The notes under the pieces are model-generated. The model was not told the DNA's origin and searched no databases. It saw nothing but the letters and a program-made list of their open reading frames with translations. A DNA stretch of 64,000 nt from Schistosoma haematobium (Eukaryota > Platyhelminthes > Trematoda > Strigeidida > Schistosomatidae): the NCBI RefSeq assembly GCF_000699445.3, contig NC_067196.1, positions 90,739,364 to 90,803,363 of the forward strand, written 5' to 3'. Below are positions 42,013 to 52,779 of the stretch, piece by piece. The position numbers and the translations under genes were made by a program. Each line of letters starts with the position of its first letter. The stretch's first letter is position 1.

Positions 42013-43492
42013 TTATACCAACCCGTTTGCTTGTGGATGGTAGGCGGTCGTTCGGAAGCGAGTGCTTCCTAAAAGTGTGGTCAGACGACGGAAAAGATCA
42101 GATTCAAACTGACGTCCGCGGTCTGTAGTGATGGTTGAAGGGCAGCCGAAGTTAGCTACCCATCGTTCGACGAATGTGCGGGCCACTGTTTCAGCAGTGC
42201 TGTCCTTGATAGGTACTGCTTCTGGCCATCGAGTGAAACGGTCTTCGCAGGTTAAGAGATAAGAGTATCCATTTGAATCTGGTAAAGGTCCTACCAAATC
42301 CAGATGAACATGGTCGAAACGAGCATCGGGAGTTTTAAATGAGCCTGAGGGACATTTGTTGTGTCTGATAACATTAGATTTTTGGCAGCTTACACAGGAG
42401 CGTGCCCACTCCCTCACGTCTTTATTCATGCCAGGCCAGCAAAATCGTTCTGCTATAAGTTTGATGGTTGCACGAACACCTGGATGAGAAAGTTTGTGCA
42501 ATGTATTGAAGACATTGCGTCGATAATGTTTCGGCACGATTGGGCGATCCCTACCTGTAGATGTGTCACAAAGTAAGGTTTCCTTACCTGTTCCCATCTG
42601 TTTGATGCGTGGTTTGAGGGTTGTTAACGACAACTCGTGCTGAAGATCAGTGTCTTCTTTTTGAAGCTCGGCGAGTTTCAGAAGGTCGATTCCTTGGAAA
42701 CTGTTCAAGGAAGTTATACGAGATAAAGCGTCTGCAACTACATTGTTTGCTCCAGAGATGTGTTGAATATCTGAAGTAAACTGCGAAATGTAGTCTAGTT
42801 GTCGAGACTCACGGGGAGAGTACTTGTCAGAAGGAGAGCTTAACGAGAAAGTGAGCGGTTTATGGTCGGTGAAAACAGTGAATTCACGGCCTTCGATATA
42901 GTGTTGGAAATGCCGTACAGCACAATACATAGCTAGGAGTTCCCTACCGAATGTGCTGCACCTCGATTCGGTGTCTAGCAACCTTCTAGAGAAAAATGCC
43001 AAGGGTTGCCAGGAGTTGTTAACCCATTGTTGTAAGACTCCTCCGATTGCCGAGTCGGATGCGTCTACTGCGATGCTAATGGGTGCTCGGGTGTCCTGAT
43101 GTGCGAGCATTGTTGCTTTAGCAATCAGTTCCTTGACTGTGGAGAATGCTTTTCGTGCGGTGTCGTCCAAATTAATGGATTTCGCATTTCCACGAAGTTG
43201 GTCGGTCAGAGGTTTCATAAGTGATGCGCATCTGGGTATGAAACGTCTATAGAAACTTACCAGGCCGTTGAACGTGCGTAATTGCCTAACGGTGGTCGGT
43301 TCTGGGTAATCCAGAATGGCCGCCACTTTGGTTCTAAGGGGTCGGATACCTTGAGCATCGATAGTGTGTCCCAGAAAGTCTAACGAGTCGGTTCCAAATT
43401 GGCATTTCTGAACGTTTACAGTTATGCCATCTTTTTGTAATCGTTCGAAAACAAGGTCCAGATGCTTGAGATGTGTTTCTCTGTCCGGACTT
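42013..43492 (-). pseudogene. Gypsy RT thumb, RNase H and integrase core, copy G2
   Basis: About 490 residues in one frame: [20 protein letters not shown] (RT thumb), [18 protein letters not shown] and [20 protein letters not shown] (RNase H), [15 protein letters not shown] and CVSCQKSN (zinc-binding), [17 protein letters not shown] and [14 protein letters not shown] (first two catalytic aspartates). It stops right after HPQANGLV, at the third catalytic residue. The first ~5 residues come from the LINE B junction. Confidence 0.87.
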
Positions 43493-43989
43493 GTCAATTC
43501 TTGCATACTACCTATTATTCTTTACTGTTCGCTATTATTCTTTCCCGGGCATTTCAGAAAAGACTTTGCTGTATTGCGAAGAGTGCTGAAGGCAGTTAGC
43601 AAGGTGTGTGGTGTATCTTTCGAGGTCATAATTAATATGGTTGTGGATAGACATTTAAAATCATGCAAACTCCTGGCAGGTGTCATTTTATCAGATACTA
43701 GCCATCCCCTTCACTCTTATCTTTCTCCTTGTATATCTTCTGGTAGAACGAGACGTAATTACATTAAAATCCATGCACGCAAGCAAAAGTACAAATGTTC
43801 TATAATACCTTATCTAGCAAATATACTCTGTGACGAACAGGTTGTTAGAGTTAACCTAGGCAATAACCTGCATTCTTAACATGACTTTAATTTCAAATGT
43901 TGTACTGTTTTTCAGATTTTTTTTTAACTTTATTTTTCTTGTCTTTGTTACTATTTTTGTTTGCATAAGTAACTTGTTGAAATACCCTG
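43491..43989 (+). repeat. 499-bp direct repeat, right copy (empty site)
   Basis: Repeats the C-terminal RT region of family B and its 3' UTR start. It then reads through the insertion point (GAAATACCCTGTGCTGAG) without the LTR, and so shows the pre-insertion sequence. Confidence 0.9.
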
Positions 43990-44055
43990 TGCTGAGAATT
44001 CTATATTGTACCAAAATATAATATTGAATAAAGCCATTAATAATAATAATAATAC

Positions 44056-45180
44056 TAATCAATGTTTTCAGATCATTTGAGTGTCAGTCTAGCCTAGCTG
44101 ACCACAGTTGGTGTAATCCTACTTCAATCTGGGCTTTTACTTAGTCACTGAACAAGAGTAACGATTTTGAAAATAGTAAAACAAAACCCAATGAGATAGT
44201 GTACTGTTACTTCTTAGTCTACTGAATAGAGCGTCAATAATTCATAACATCGACTCTGAAAAGCAAATTATGTCAGTGAGCGCATTTCCGATGAATACAT
44301 TCTTCACTTAGTTCGCTGTATGATCATTGATCATCATTTGTATTTACTCCCAAATTATTTGATTACTCTCCCTTGTTCTACGTACCTCGCATATCGATGA
44401 GATTTCGTTCTCCATTCAATTAAATGGAGGGTTTATCTGTCTTCGAAATGAAGGCATTTGAATATTTTGATGTAACTATACAGTCTTTCCAGTCTCAATC
44501 CGTATTTAGATTTGACACATCTATATTAGACTGAAATAAATTAAGGGGTCAACTGGTAAATATTTAAATGAGAAATGATGAAACTGAGTTGGAGAATGTT
44601 TTTGGAATAATCCATAGTTAGGCTGGTGGTTGGAGGTAGTCAACAGGAAACCCTGGACCCGGGTTTTGTGTTATATGGTACCTGTAATCTCGAGGAAACT
44701 GATGTTCCCTGGCGGATTCGATCCGGTGTCACCCAGCTTCACAGTCACCTAAACTAGTGGCCACATTGCAGCTTGGTCGATAGCATTCAATCTGCACTAA
44801 GAAGGAGTTGACACACATGACATTGATCACCACTCAGTGATCGATCAATTGTGAATAATCCGTAGTATTATGCTGTGAAAGGTGATTTACTAAAAATACC
44901 TGTTCATATATATGACAATTTCGTAAGTTCTTCATATAGGTTTACTTCACTGAAAGTCATACTGATACACACTACTCATCTAAACGAACAAGAAAATCAT
45001 CAAAAGTGTTGAGTAAATCCCAGTAAACATTGAAAATGTTGCGGATAACCCTAGATAATTTCCTGTTTTAATAAATTTAAGTTATATCCCTTTTGACTAG
45101 TAGTTGATCAATTATTCTCTTTGAATAGATATTTTTAATCCAGTTGGTAATCTATATTGTTCATGATTTCATCTCGTACT
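44056..45180. repeat. Inverted-repeat arm segment (pairs with 60840-62033)
   Basis: Matches the reverse complement of 60840-62033 with few changes. It includes a tRNA-like SINE (about 44630-44850, antisense, with GGATTCGATCCGG and the gtcgatagcattcaatctgcac segment). No gene was recognised. Confidence 0.8.
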
Positions 45181-45905
45181 TACTTACTTACTTACTTACT
45201 CCTGTTACTCCAAATTGAGCAAAGGCCGCTGACCAGCATTCTCCAACACAATCTGTCCTGGGCTTTGCTTTCGAGTTCTGTCCATTTTTCTCATGTTTGT
45301 TTCAGTTTCTCGGCGTAACGTGTTCTGTAATCTTCCTCTTTTCCTCCTTCGGCCTTGGGGACTCCACGTGAGGGCTTGCCTTGTGACGCAGTTGTGTGCG
45401 TTTCTCAATGTGTGTCCTATCCACTTCCAGCACTTCTTCCTGATTTCTTCCTCCTCTGGAATCTGGTTTGTTCTCCTATAGTAAGTTGTTGTTGATAGTG
45501 TCTTGCCAACGGATCTGAAATATTTTGTACAGACAATTGTTAATAAACACTTGTATCTTCTGGGTGATAACTTTCATAGTTCTCCATTTTTCTACCCCAT
45601 ACAGTAGAACTGTCTTGACAGTTGCATTGAAAATTCTGACTTTGGTGTTGGTTGACATTCAGTTGTTTTGAGTTCCAGATGTTCTTCAGTTGTAAATATG
45701 CTGCTCTTGTTTTGCCGATCCTCGCTTTCACATCTGCATCAGGTCCACCGTGTTCATCAATAATCCTCTGAATGACATCATCAGCACGAACTTCAGGTAG
45801 AAGTAGTTCCGAAGAACGACGAAAGCTCCACGACCAAACCATACAGCTCAGAGGACGAAACTCTACCGAAATCATCCATCTGAACTACAAATCTTGTCCA
45901 TCATA
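45180..45905 (-). mobile_element. RTE 3'-terminal fragment (R4)
   Basis: 5'-truncated antisense RTE ending in (GTAA)n (45180-45200). Frames give [19 protein letters not shown] and AHNCVTRQALTWSPQGRRRK, the RTE post-RT module. At its upstream side it is fused to the ggtggagaaga-type module. It holds the uninterrupted target (AGCATT, 45235-45240) of the TIR element found at 60229-60781. Confidence 0.82.
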
Positions 45906-47060
45906 ATAATCATTTATTTCATTTGATTTCTGAGTTTATTCAGATGATCAAACGTATTCAATAATGGTTTATACAAACAAGGTCTGTCATCCATGTTATT
46001 GCCTGAAAAGCAAAATAAAACCTTTAAATCTTTCCACGTCTATTTTATTTTATTTCTATTTATCTTAATATATGAATTCTGCTTATGTTCGTGTTTATCA
46101 TTATTACTGTTATTATTATCATTATTAGTTCCCCCACACATCAGATATTCTTTTTATCTCTTCTTATCCTTCTAAACATATTTAACTCCAGATTGTCCTT
46201 TGAAATCAATTTTGACTTTCATAGCATCATTCTTAATTATTATTGCACAAATATTTATACTAATATCCGGTTTTACTCTGTATACTATTACATAAATCTA
46301 AATGTATTCATCCGAGTACTTTGGAGGATTTTTATTTTATTTTTTCAATTGCTGGTTTCCTTCTGAGGTTGCTATTCATTACACAATTATTATTCTTATC
46401 ATGGATCAAAACTTTTCACTAAGTGTTCACTTCTTTTCTCTCTTCTTTCCCTCTAACTAAATATTATTATTAAGATTACGAGGCTTGTAATTAAGACAAT
46501 AACTTGTGTTACACTTAAATTAACTTCTCAGACCCATTTTATCTTCACTATGCATATATGACTACTCATACATATTGATATTTCATTATCCTTTTCACTC
46601 AATTGAGACTTTCATAGCATCACTCTTAACTATGGCTGCACAAACATTTATATTCTAGCGTCATATCTTACTGCAATTATAAGTTATTTTTTCTTACTAA
46701 TTTGACGATACAAACATAGTCGTTTGTTCTTGTTTTATGTTCATAAACACGCCTATTAAACTGTTTGTGTATTTCACGTCCCCTTTATTTCTATTCCCCT
46801 ATTTTCTCCATTTCCTTCTTTAAACTCAATTCAATATTCTTCTCAATTGCAAAGACCCAATTTATTATTATTCATATTCTTCTATTATTACTCTAAATTT
46901 TTTTAAAATAATGGCACGTATAATGCTGACATTATTGAAAATTGTGTACTATTGCGTTTTTCCAAGAAAATCGAAATGGTTTCTTCACAACACTTATGTA
47001 CCCATAAGATGTTTGTGAATAATAATAATAATAGTCATGAAAAACTCATGCAAACTACTT
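45906..47060. other. Very AT-rich intergenic sequence
   Basis: Strongly T-rich plus strand with short TTA/ATT runs. The open frames at 45993-46366 are low-complexity hydrophobic translations of this composition, with no splice or similarity support. Confidence 0.5.
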
Positions 47061-47649
47061 ACAATAGACTCAGCAAGTCGGACCAAAAGTGAGTATGTGT
47101 TACGTGCAGCACGGATGCTGTAGTCTTGCTGAGTAACATCATCGCCCTACTTACAGGTCTGCGGAAAAGTTGTCAGCAAACTTGGATAACGAGAGTAAAA
47201 AATTGGGTAAACAAACAAGAGCGCGCAATGAGCACAAGATTAGGGATGTCGACAGGTATACCATCGATGGAGCATCCATCAGCACTAATGGTGATATGTT
47301 GAAGCTCAGCACCATCATTAAGTCGACGATATTAGACTCCCTAAGTAAAGTCGGGTCACTCAGCTCAGGGTCCCTGAACACAACAGTGGTTCCCAAAAAC
47401 CCTGTGGGTGATTCGACCCACGTTCGCAGAGCCCAAAAGGACTAGCCAAGACGGATGGTGACCCTAGACCCCGTCTAATGAAGATAACCTTCCCATCCTC
47501 CCACATGGAGGCTGTAACTCTGGAAGCATTTCATGCAAACAGACGTCGATTGCTAAATGGAATCCACATGCACCCGGATAGGCTCTACGATGCTAGGACA
47601 CAACACAAAGGCAATATGGAGCTGACCATTCCACTTGTGGACTGTCTAG

Positions 47650-49035
47650 ATGATAAAAAAACGTGTAAAGGACAGGACCTACCACATCGGCAAACCTCAT
47701 ATAGGTGGGCTACCTGTCCATTCACGTAAGGCTCATACAGGCAAACAAGACGAAGCTCACGCGTCCCAAATCGAACACATAACGTGCTTATATATGAACG
47801 CCGCGAGTCTACCAAACAAACTGGATGAGTTACGTGAACTTACCAATGCTAACAAGGCCCATCTGATAAGAATATCTGGAACCTGGGTACCTTCTCAGTT
47901 CTCGGACCAAGAGTTAGCATTACCTGGGATGTCTTCGTTCTGCAATGACAGAATATCAAGAATTGGGGGCGGAGTAGCTGTATACGTACGTTCTTGCTTG
48001 GGGGTGCACCAAGTTCATAACCTCGAGCTTACCAATTTTGAGGAATCTATATGGTGCTCTGTAAGATTGCCTAGTACTTCGAGGTGTCTAGTCGGAGTCG
48101 TTTACAGGGAGCCAACTGCCGACATTGAGTACGATAGTCGTATGCTGGAAGGGATATCTCGCTCTACTCGTCTCGGTTTCACACACATCCTGATTCTAGG
48201 GGACTTTATTCTCCCTAGAGTCAACTTCGCGGATCACACGTATACTGGAGGCGATAACTCAATTGAAGCTCGGTTCTTCAACCCCATTGAGGACCTGGGC
48301 TTATATGAAAATATGAGGTCGGCAACTCGTTGGAGAAACAGTCAGACACCATCGCGCTTATACTGTGTATTCATAAACGAAGAATTCCTAGTTGACAACC
48401 TCTCAATCCTGGCCTGCATGGGAAAAAGCGATCATGCCGTCATAGCCTTCAGTTTTGTCAGCGAAACGAGGCTAAGCCGCAAAAGGCACTGCTGGGCGGA
48501 ATACAAACGAACTGACAACGACGGAGCGTACAGGCAATATAAACATATAAGGAACATATGCACGAAGGCTATAAGAGGAGACAGGCTTCAGTACCAGACA
48601 AAGCTTATGGACGAATTTGCCTCTAATCCTAAAAGCTTATTCCGTTATGCAACTTCTCTTCGTCAAGCAAAAACTGGTCTTGACGACCCGACCAACAACG
48701 ATGGCGACGCCACTAACCTTCTGACTGAACATTACTCTCAGATATTTCAACCGACCGACATCAACTTTACTGATGACAGTTTCATCTGCGATTCCATAGG
48801 ACTTTCCGAAGTGAACCTAAGCGCTGACTTGGTGTTCCGGAAATTGGAGCACTTAAGACTAGACACTTCTCCTGGCCCGGATGTAGTCCATTCTGCCATA
48901 CTGAGGGAAGCAGCCTCAATCCTGGCGATGCCGCTTAGCGTGATGTTCTCACACACGCTAAGCCGAGGCAAACTACCGGAAAATTGGAAGCTGGCACACA
49001 TCACACCAATTTTCAAAAGAAGGTCGACGCAATGA
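47650..49035 (+). pseudogene. Family C endonuclease and N-terminal RT region
   Basis: 461-residue frame: CLYMNAASLPNKLDELRELT, RIGGGVAVYVRSCL, GVVYREPTADIEYD, ILILGDFILPRVNF and GKSDHAVIAFSFV show an apurinic-type endonuclease. In the catalytic GDFN-like motif Asn is replaced (GDFI). The frame continues to SPGPDVVHSAIL and NWKLAHITPIFKR, then stops before the fingers are complete. In other family members a Trp/Glu pair (SETW) stands where this copy has ISGTWV, suggesting further decay. Confidence 0.82.
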
Positions 49036-49084
49036 ACCTTCAAGTTTTCGGCCGGTGGCTCTTCTGTCAATACCTTAAAAGCTC

Positions 49085-50155
49085 ATGGAGCCCCCGATAT
49101 GCGATGGTTTAAACGACTATCTACTGTCCTTAAATTTCTTCTCACCCCAACAGCATGATTTCAGGAAGGGTTACACTTGTATAACCAACCTGCTGACTGC
49201 GGTGGACAGATTGACAAGCATTCTCGATCGCAAGGGAAAGGTTGACATCATCTACCTAGATTTCTCAAAAGCTTTTGATAAGGTTAACCATTTATGTCTT
49301 ATCAATAAGCTCAAATGACTAGGTATCAGACCACCTCTATTCGATTGGCTTACCTCAAACCTGAAAAATCTACTCTTTATGGTTAGGGTTAATTTCACTT
49401 TATCTCAGGCTATTGAATGTCCTAGTGGGGTCCCCCAAGGCTCAGTACTAGGACCTCTTTTCTTCTTGATCTACATAAATGATCTTCCTCAACAGGTAAC
49501 GTCAGAATTATTACTCTTTGTCGGTGATGTTAAACTTTGGATAGAGATACGCAGTCAAGACGGTATACAGGCACTTCAGGAGGATCTGACTCGACTCCAA
49601 AGTTGGGCAGATAATAATGGACTTACTTTTAACACTTCTATGTGTAAAGTAGTCCATCAGCGACATGTTGCAGACTGCAGTTATATCCTGGGAAACTCCT
49701 CTCTAGTAGTATCCCAAGTCGAAAAAGATTTACGAGTCCTAATGCCCCATGACTTCGAGTCTTACGCTTACTGTGACAAAAATGCCTTCCGAGCAAACCT
49801 TGCACTGGTAACGTTGAAGTGCATATTTGAACAGTTCGACGGAAGAACATTCCATATAATCTTCGATAGTTTCATCCATCCCTACTTAGAGTACGGAAAC
49901 ATAGTACTTCCCCCCTCACTCCAAAAGAATAAGGACACTTTGGAGCGTATCCAACGGCGAGCCACGAAATCAGTTCGAGGACTCAAATTTAAACCTTATG
50001 AAGAGCGCCTCTATTCAATAGACCTTTACCCATTAGAGTATAGGCGTCTTAGAGGTGATCTATTAGTGGCTTATAGTATTCTCAACACTTCTGGACATCC
50101 TCTTAAACACCTACTTAAACTAAGTTCCAACACTAAACTAAGGGGTAACACATAG
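49085..50155 (+). pseudogene. Family C reverse transcriptase, broken
   Basis: Two frames. The first has QHDFRKGYTCITNLLTAVDR and YLDFSKAFDKVNHLCLINKL. The second has GVPQGSVLGPLFFLIYINDL and a catalytic box reading FVGDVKLW, then a C-terminal YLEYGNIVLPPSLQKNKDTL module. Canonical members have F/Y-x-D-D, so the first Asp of the pair is Gly here (GGT at 49523-49525). A stop separates the two frames. It is dead as a polymerase. Confidence 0.85.
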
Positions 50156-50310
50156 AAACTGGAGACACAACATAGCAAAACGGAGTGTAGACAAAACCTG
50201 TATTCCTTAAGAGTTGTCAAGTGCTGGAACTCGCTGCCGGCCGAGCTAGTCTAAGAGACTTCCCAGAACCCTTTAAGAGGCAACTTGATCTATTCTTAAG
50301 GACTAAGGAT

Positions 50311-51373
50311 AGTATCGCACTATGATTTATTAATTTCTTTTCCTGTTTTATCGTTAAAATACGTAGGTTCCTGCCTTTAGGATTTGGTGATCCCTTGCTA
50401 CTAGACACGGAAGCTTGTTAAGCGAAAGCTTCTTCTATTCCGTCCACAACCACTTGAACCATTTGAAAGAAAGGCCGCAGTTTAAATTGCGCGTTACTTT
50501 CGTCGTAATGGTGTTTTGCATTATGAGAGTGGTTATTAAAAGTTATTCGCGACTGAAATTTACACTCCCCTCAATCATTAAATGAAGTGCCATCTATATT
50601 TCAGTGTTTCGACGAAGCTATAAAGACTAAGAGCTCTAAATATCTAAGCAAATTTATTAGAATACTGGTCAGGCAGCTATGTGTTTGTCGTAACTAGAGA
50701 ATAGAATTTGATTGTAATTTAAAGGTTTTCCTAACGAATTTTCTCGTGAGAATGGCTGCGAGTGTAAAATCCACGGCATCAAGGGTTTTATTACACTGAG
50801 TTCATAGTAATATGTGTAGTCGTACGCGAGCACCCAATTTCGGGAAAAATTTGACCCGCTATAGTGAACTTTGGCGAACTGGCACCGAAACCCCAAAATG
50901 TTTATGGATCTGGGGGAATTCCCCTCTAATCTTGGTGAAAGTCATTTGACTTCGGAGGTTTCCCTAAACTAGGGAGATTGAGTAGTCTAGTCCCAGTTCC
51001 CTGATTTTGGGTGAATTTCGGGGTTTACCCCAAAGTCGTATAAAAATTTGTAGATGCCTCCAAATTCTCAGGTTTTTTTGTCACTTCCTCAATTTTTTCT
51101 ATTGTGGCTTCCGTAAAACTGACGATTTTTCCTCGAAATTGGAAGATTAGGGTAGGCTATAATCCGAATGGGTAGGACTATATTTTATGGACGACCTTTG
51201 AACGAATCTTAAAGTGACCTTGAAACTATTAGCCAATCAAAAGAGATTTAGTATAAAGTGAAAACATATTATAAAAAACTTATGAATTACAGAGGATATT
51301 CTTCTTCTACATGATTTAAAAACTTGTTAAGGTAAGATAAAGTTTCAGATATCCTGACATCATAGTGCATGGC
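50311..51373. other. Unassigned sequence, partly G-rich
   Basis: No gene or known element. 50820-51070 is unusually G- and C-rich for this window, with repeated gggg-a/t-ttcccc-like strings (gggggaattcccc, cggggtttacccc). It could be a decayed repeat of unknown type. Confidence 0.4.
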
Positions 51374-51461
51374 GTTAGGGTTTAAGGTTAAGGTTAGGGT
51401 TAAAATTAGGGTTAAGGGTTAGAGTTAGGGTTTAGGTTAGGGTTAGGGGTTAGGTTAGGGT
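51374..51461 (+). repeat. Interstitial telomere-like (TTAGGG)n tract
   Basis: About 88 bp of GTTAGGG, GGTTAGGGTT and degenerate TTAAGG/TTTAGG units. TTAGGG is the trematode telomere repeat, and the tract lies far inside the window. Confidence 0.85.
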
Positions 51462-52779
51462 GCACATCTGCAAAAGCCGCAGCCAATGTAACTGGTGACT
51501 TCATAATCCGATTTGCAACAATTATCATGATTCGCCTTAGTCTGAGTCGTGATCGAGCGAAGAAAGTGCCAGTTCGAGCAGATTTTATCTTCTAACATAT
51601 AGTACAACGAAATCTAATGTCATCACGGTAGTCTGCACATCGTGCTGCAATCATTTGATTGCCGCATTCACAGATACAGGAACTTCTTAATAGTACCATC
51701 TATTGTAGTCGCTCAAAAATCACCTCTTCTCTAAAATCTACTGTAAATCGATAGAATGTGTGCATCTCGTATTGAACTTAGCACCGTGACCTTGAAATTT
51801 CTCAAATGCTCCTGATTGGCTCGTCCTTTTGACTCCTCCAACTTGTGGTACCTGTGTTATAAGTAAAATGTCCGTTCTTCATCGTAATTTAGTGTGTGTT
51901 GTGTCGTCGGTTGATCAGAGTAACTTGGATTCAAAGCAACCAGTTGATGCTGACACTGTTGCTTAATAAGTATCCTTTTGATCCATGTAATTTACCTTAA
52001 GCTGAAGTTGTTCGGCTTCTGTTACTTTTACCACACGATCTTTCATATTGATAGATGTTTGTACGGTCTCACATCCCACCGATATTGTTCAACATTTCTT
52101 TCAAATCTTCCTGCAAGACAACCTTTATTTTGATTCATTCTTTCGAAATAATAAGAACTCTTCATACTCTTACAGTTAATTATTGCTCTTAAAAATGATG
52201 TATATATCAAGTTGATCGGGCCATCGCAATCATTATTTTGTTATTTCAATTCATTGCGTGAAAGGTATTGTACTTGTGTTTAGTTTATTTTTATTGACTC
52301 CACGGCTTAAGACCAGTTTGTAAATAGTTATGTACATATGTGTATATTTTTCTATTTGCTTTAGCTGTTATTCTGTCTAATATCATTGACAGATTGGCCT
52401 GGTAAGTAATTTTTTGAGATTACATATCATTTAAATGACTGTTGTTCATGTTGTTTGCTTGACTGTTTTGTTGGAATATCAAGTCGTGAAATACTCACCT
52501 AGGATTTAGATAGATGCATCAGTCTTGAGTTGTCGGTTCCTCAAAGTTACCACTTTCGGCTTTTCAGAAAGTCTCTTTGACTCTTCCAACTTGTGATACA
52601 TGTGTTATAAGTGAAGTGTCTGTCTTCCAACTTCACATTTGTTTGACCTGTCCTATTTATGGTTGTGAAGTGATTTCTAAAGTTAGCTATTTGTGGATTA
52701 TTACCATCTAGTTACGAGTGTCCTCAAAGAATTGCTTACGTGTGTTGGGACTACCGAATGAGCAATGCAACTGAAAATA
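51462..52779. other. Unassigned sequence with a diverged direct repeat
   Basis: Two related ~57-bp segments (about 51826-51882 and 52582-52638) share TTTGACTC-TCCAACTTGTG-TAC-TGTGTTATAAGT. No coding potential was recognised between them. Confidence 0.45.

Larger units (their letters stand above)
40581..43492 (-). mobile_element. Gypsy copy G2, 5'-deleted, inside LINE family B
   Basis: Minus-strand fragment of the same Gypsy family: 3' LTR (40581-40908), polypurine tract (40909-40918), integrase C-terminus, integrase, RNase H and the last part of RT. It ends abruptly at 43492, where TTG is shared between Gypsy (CCGGACTTG) and LINE B (TTGTCAATTC). RT catalytic motifs, protease, gag and the 5' LTR are missing. 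It is closely related to copy G1, with fewer stops. Confidence 0.88.
37627..44055 (+). mobile_element. LINE family B element, interrupted by a Gypsy fragment and a direct duplication
   Basis: Non-LTR element of the CR1/Jockey superfamily. Its 5' end is GGCGGCCTGCTTGA and its 3' end is ...CTATATTGTACCAAAATAT ... AATAAAGCCATT(AAT)n. Endonuclease at 37841-38443 and RT at 38826-40472. At 40580/40581 a Gypsy LTR begins. After the Gypsy fragment (to 43492), 499 bp of B is repeated and B then finishes normally. The empty site is preserved in the inverted arm at about 62033, where 7-9 bases that are missing here are present. Confidence 0.87.
47060..50310 (+). mobile_element. LINE family C copy (CR1/Jockey superfamily), decayed
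   Basis: Third non-LTR family. An ORF1-like fragment (47170-47445), endonuclease plus start of RT (47650-49035), and two RT pieces (49085-49318, 49379-50155) follow in order with frame breaks. Both ends are approximate, and no tail repeat was identified. Base composition is richer in GC than the flanks. Confidence 0.8.

Noticed and set aside
46085..46366. 93-residue hydrophobic open frame.
   Set aside because: Produced by T-rich low-complexity DNA; no splice sites, start context or similarity.
47170..47445. Small open frame taken at first as a host exon.
   Set aside because: Position just upstream of the LINE C endonuclease makes an ORF1 remnant more likely.
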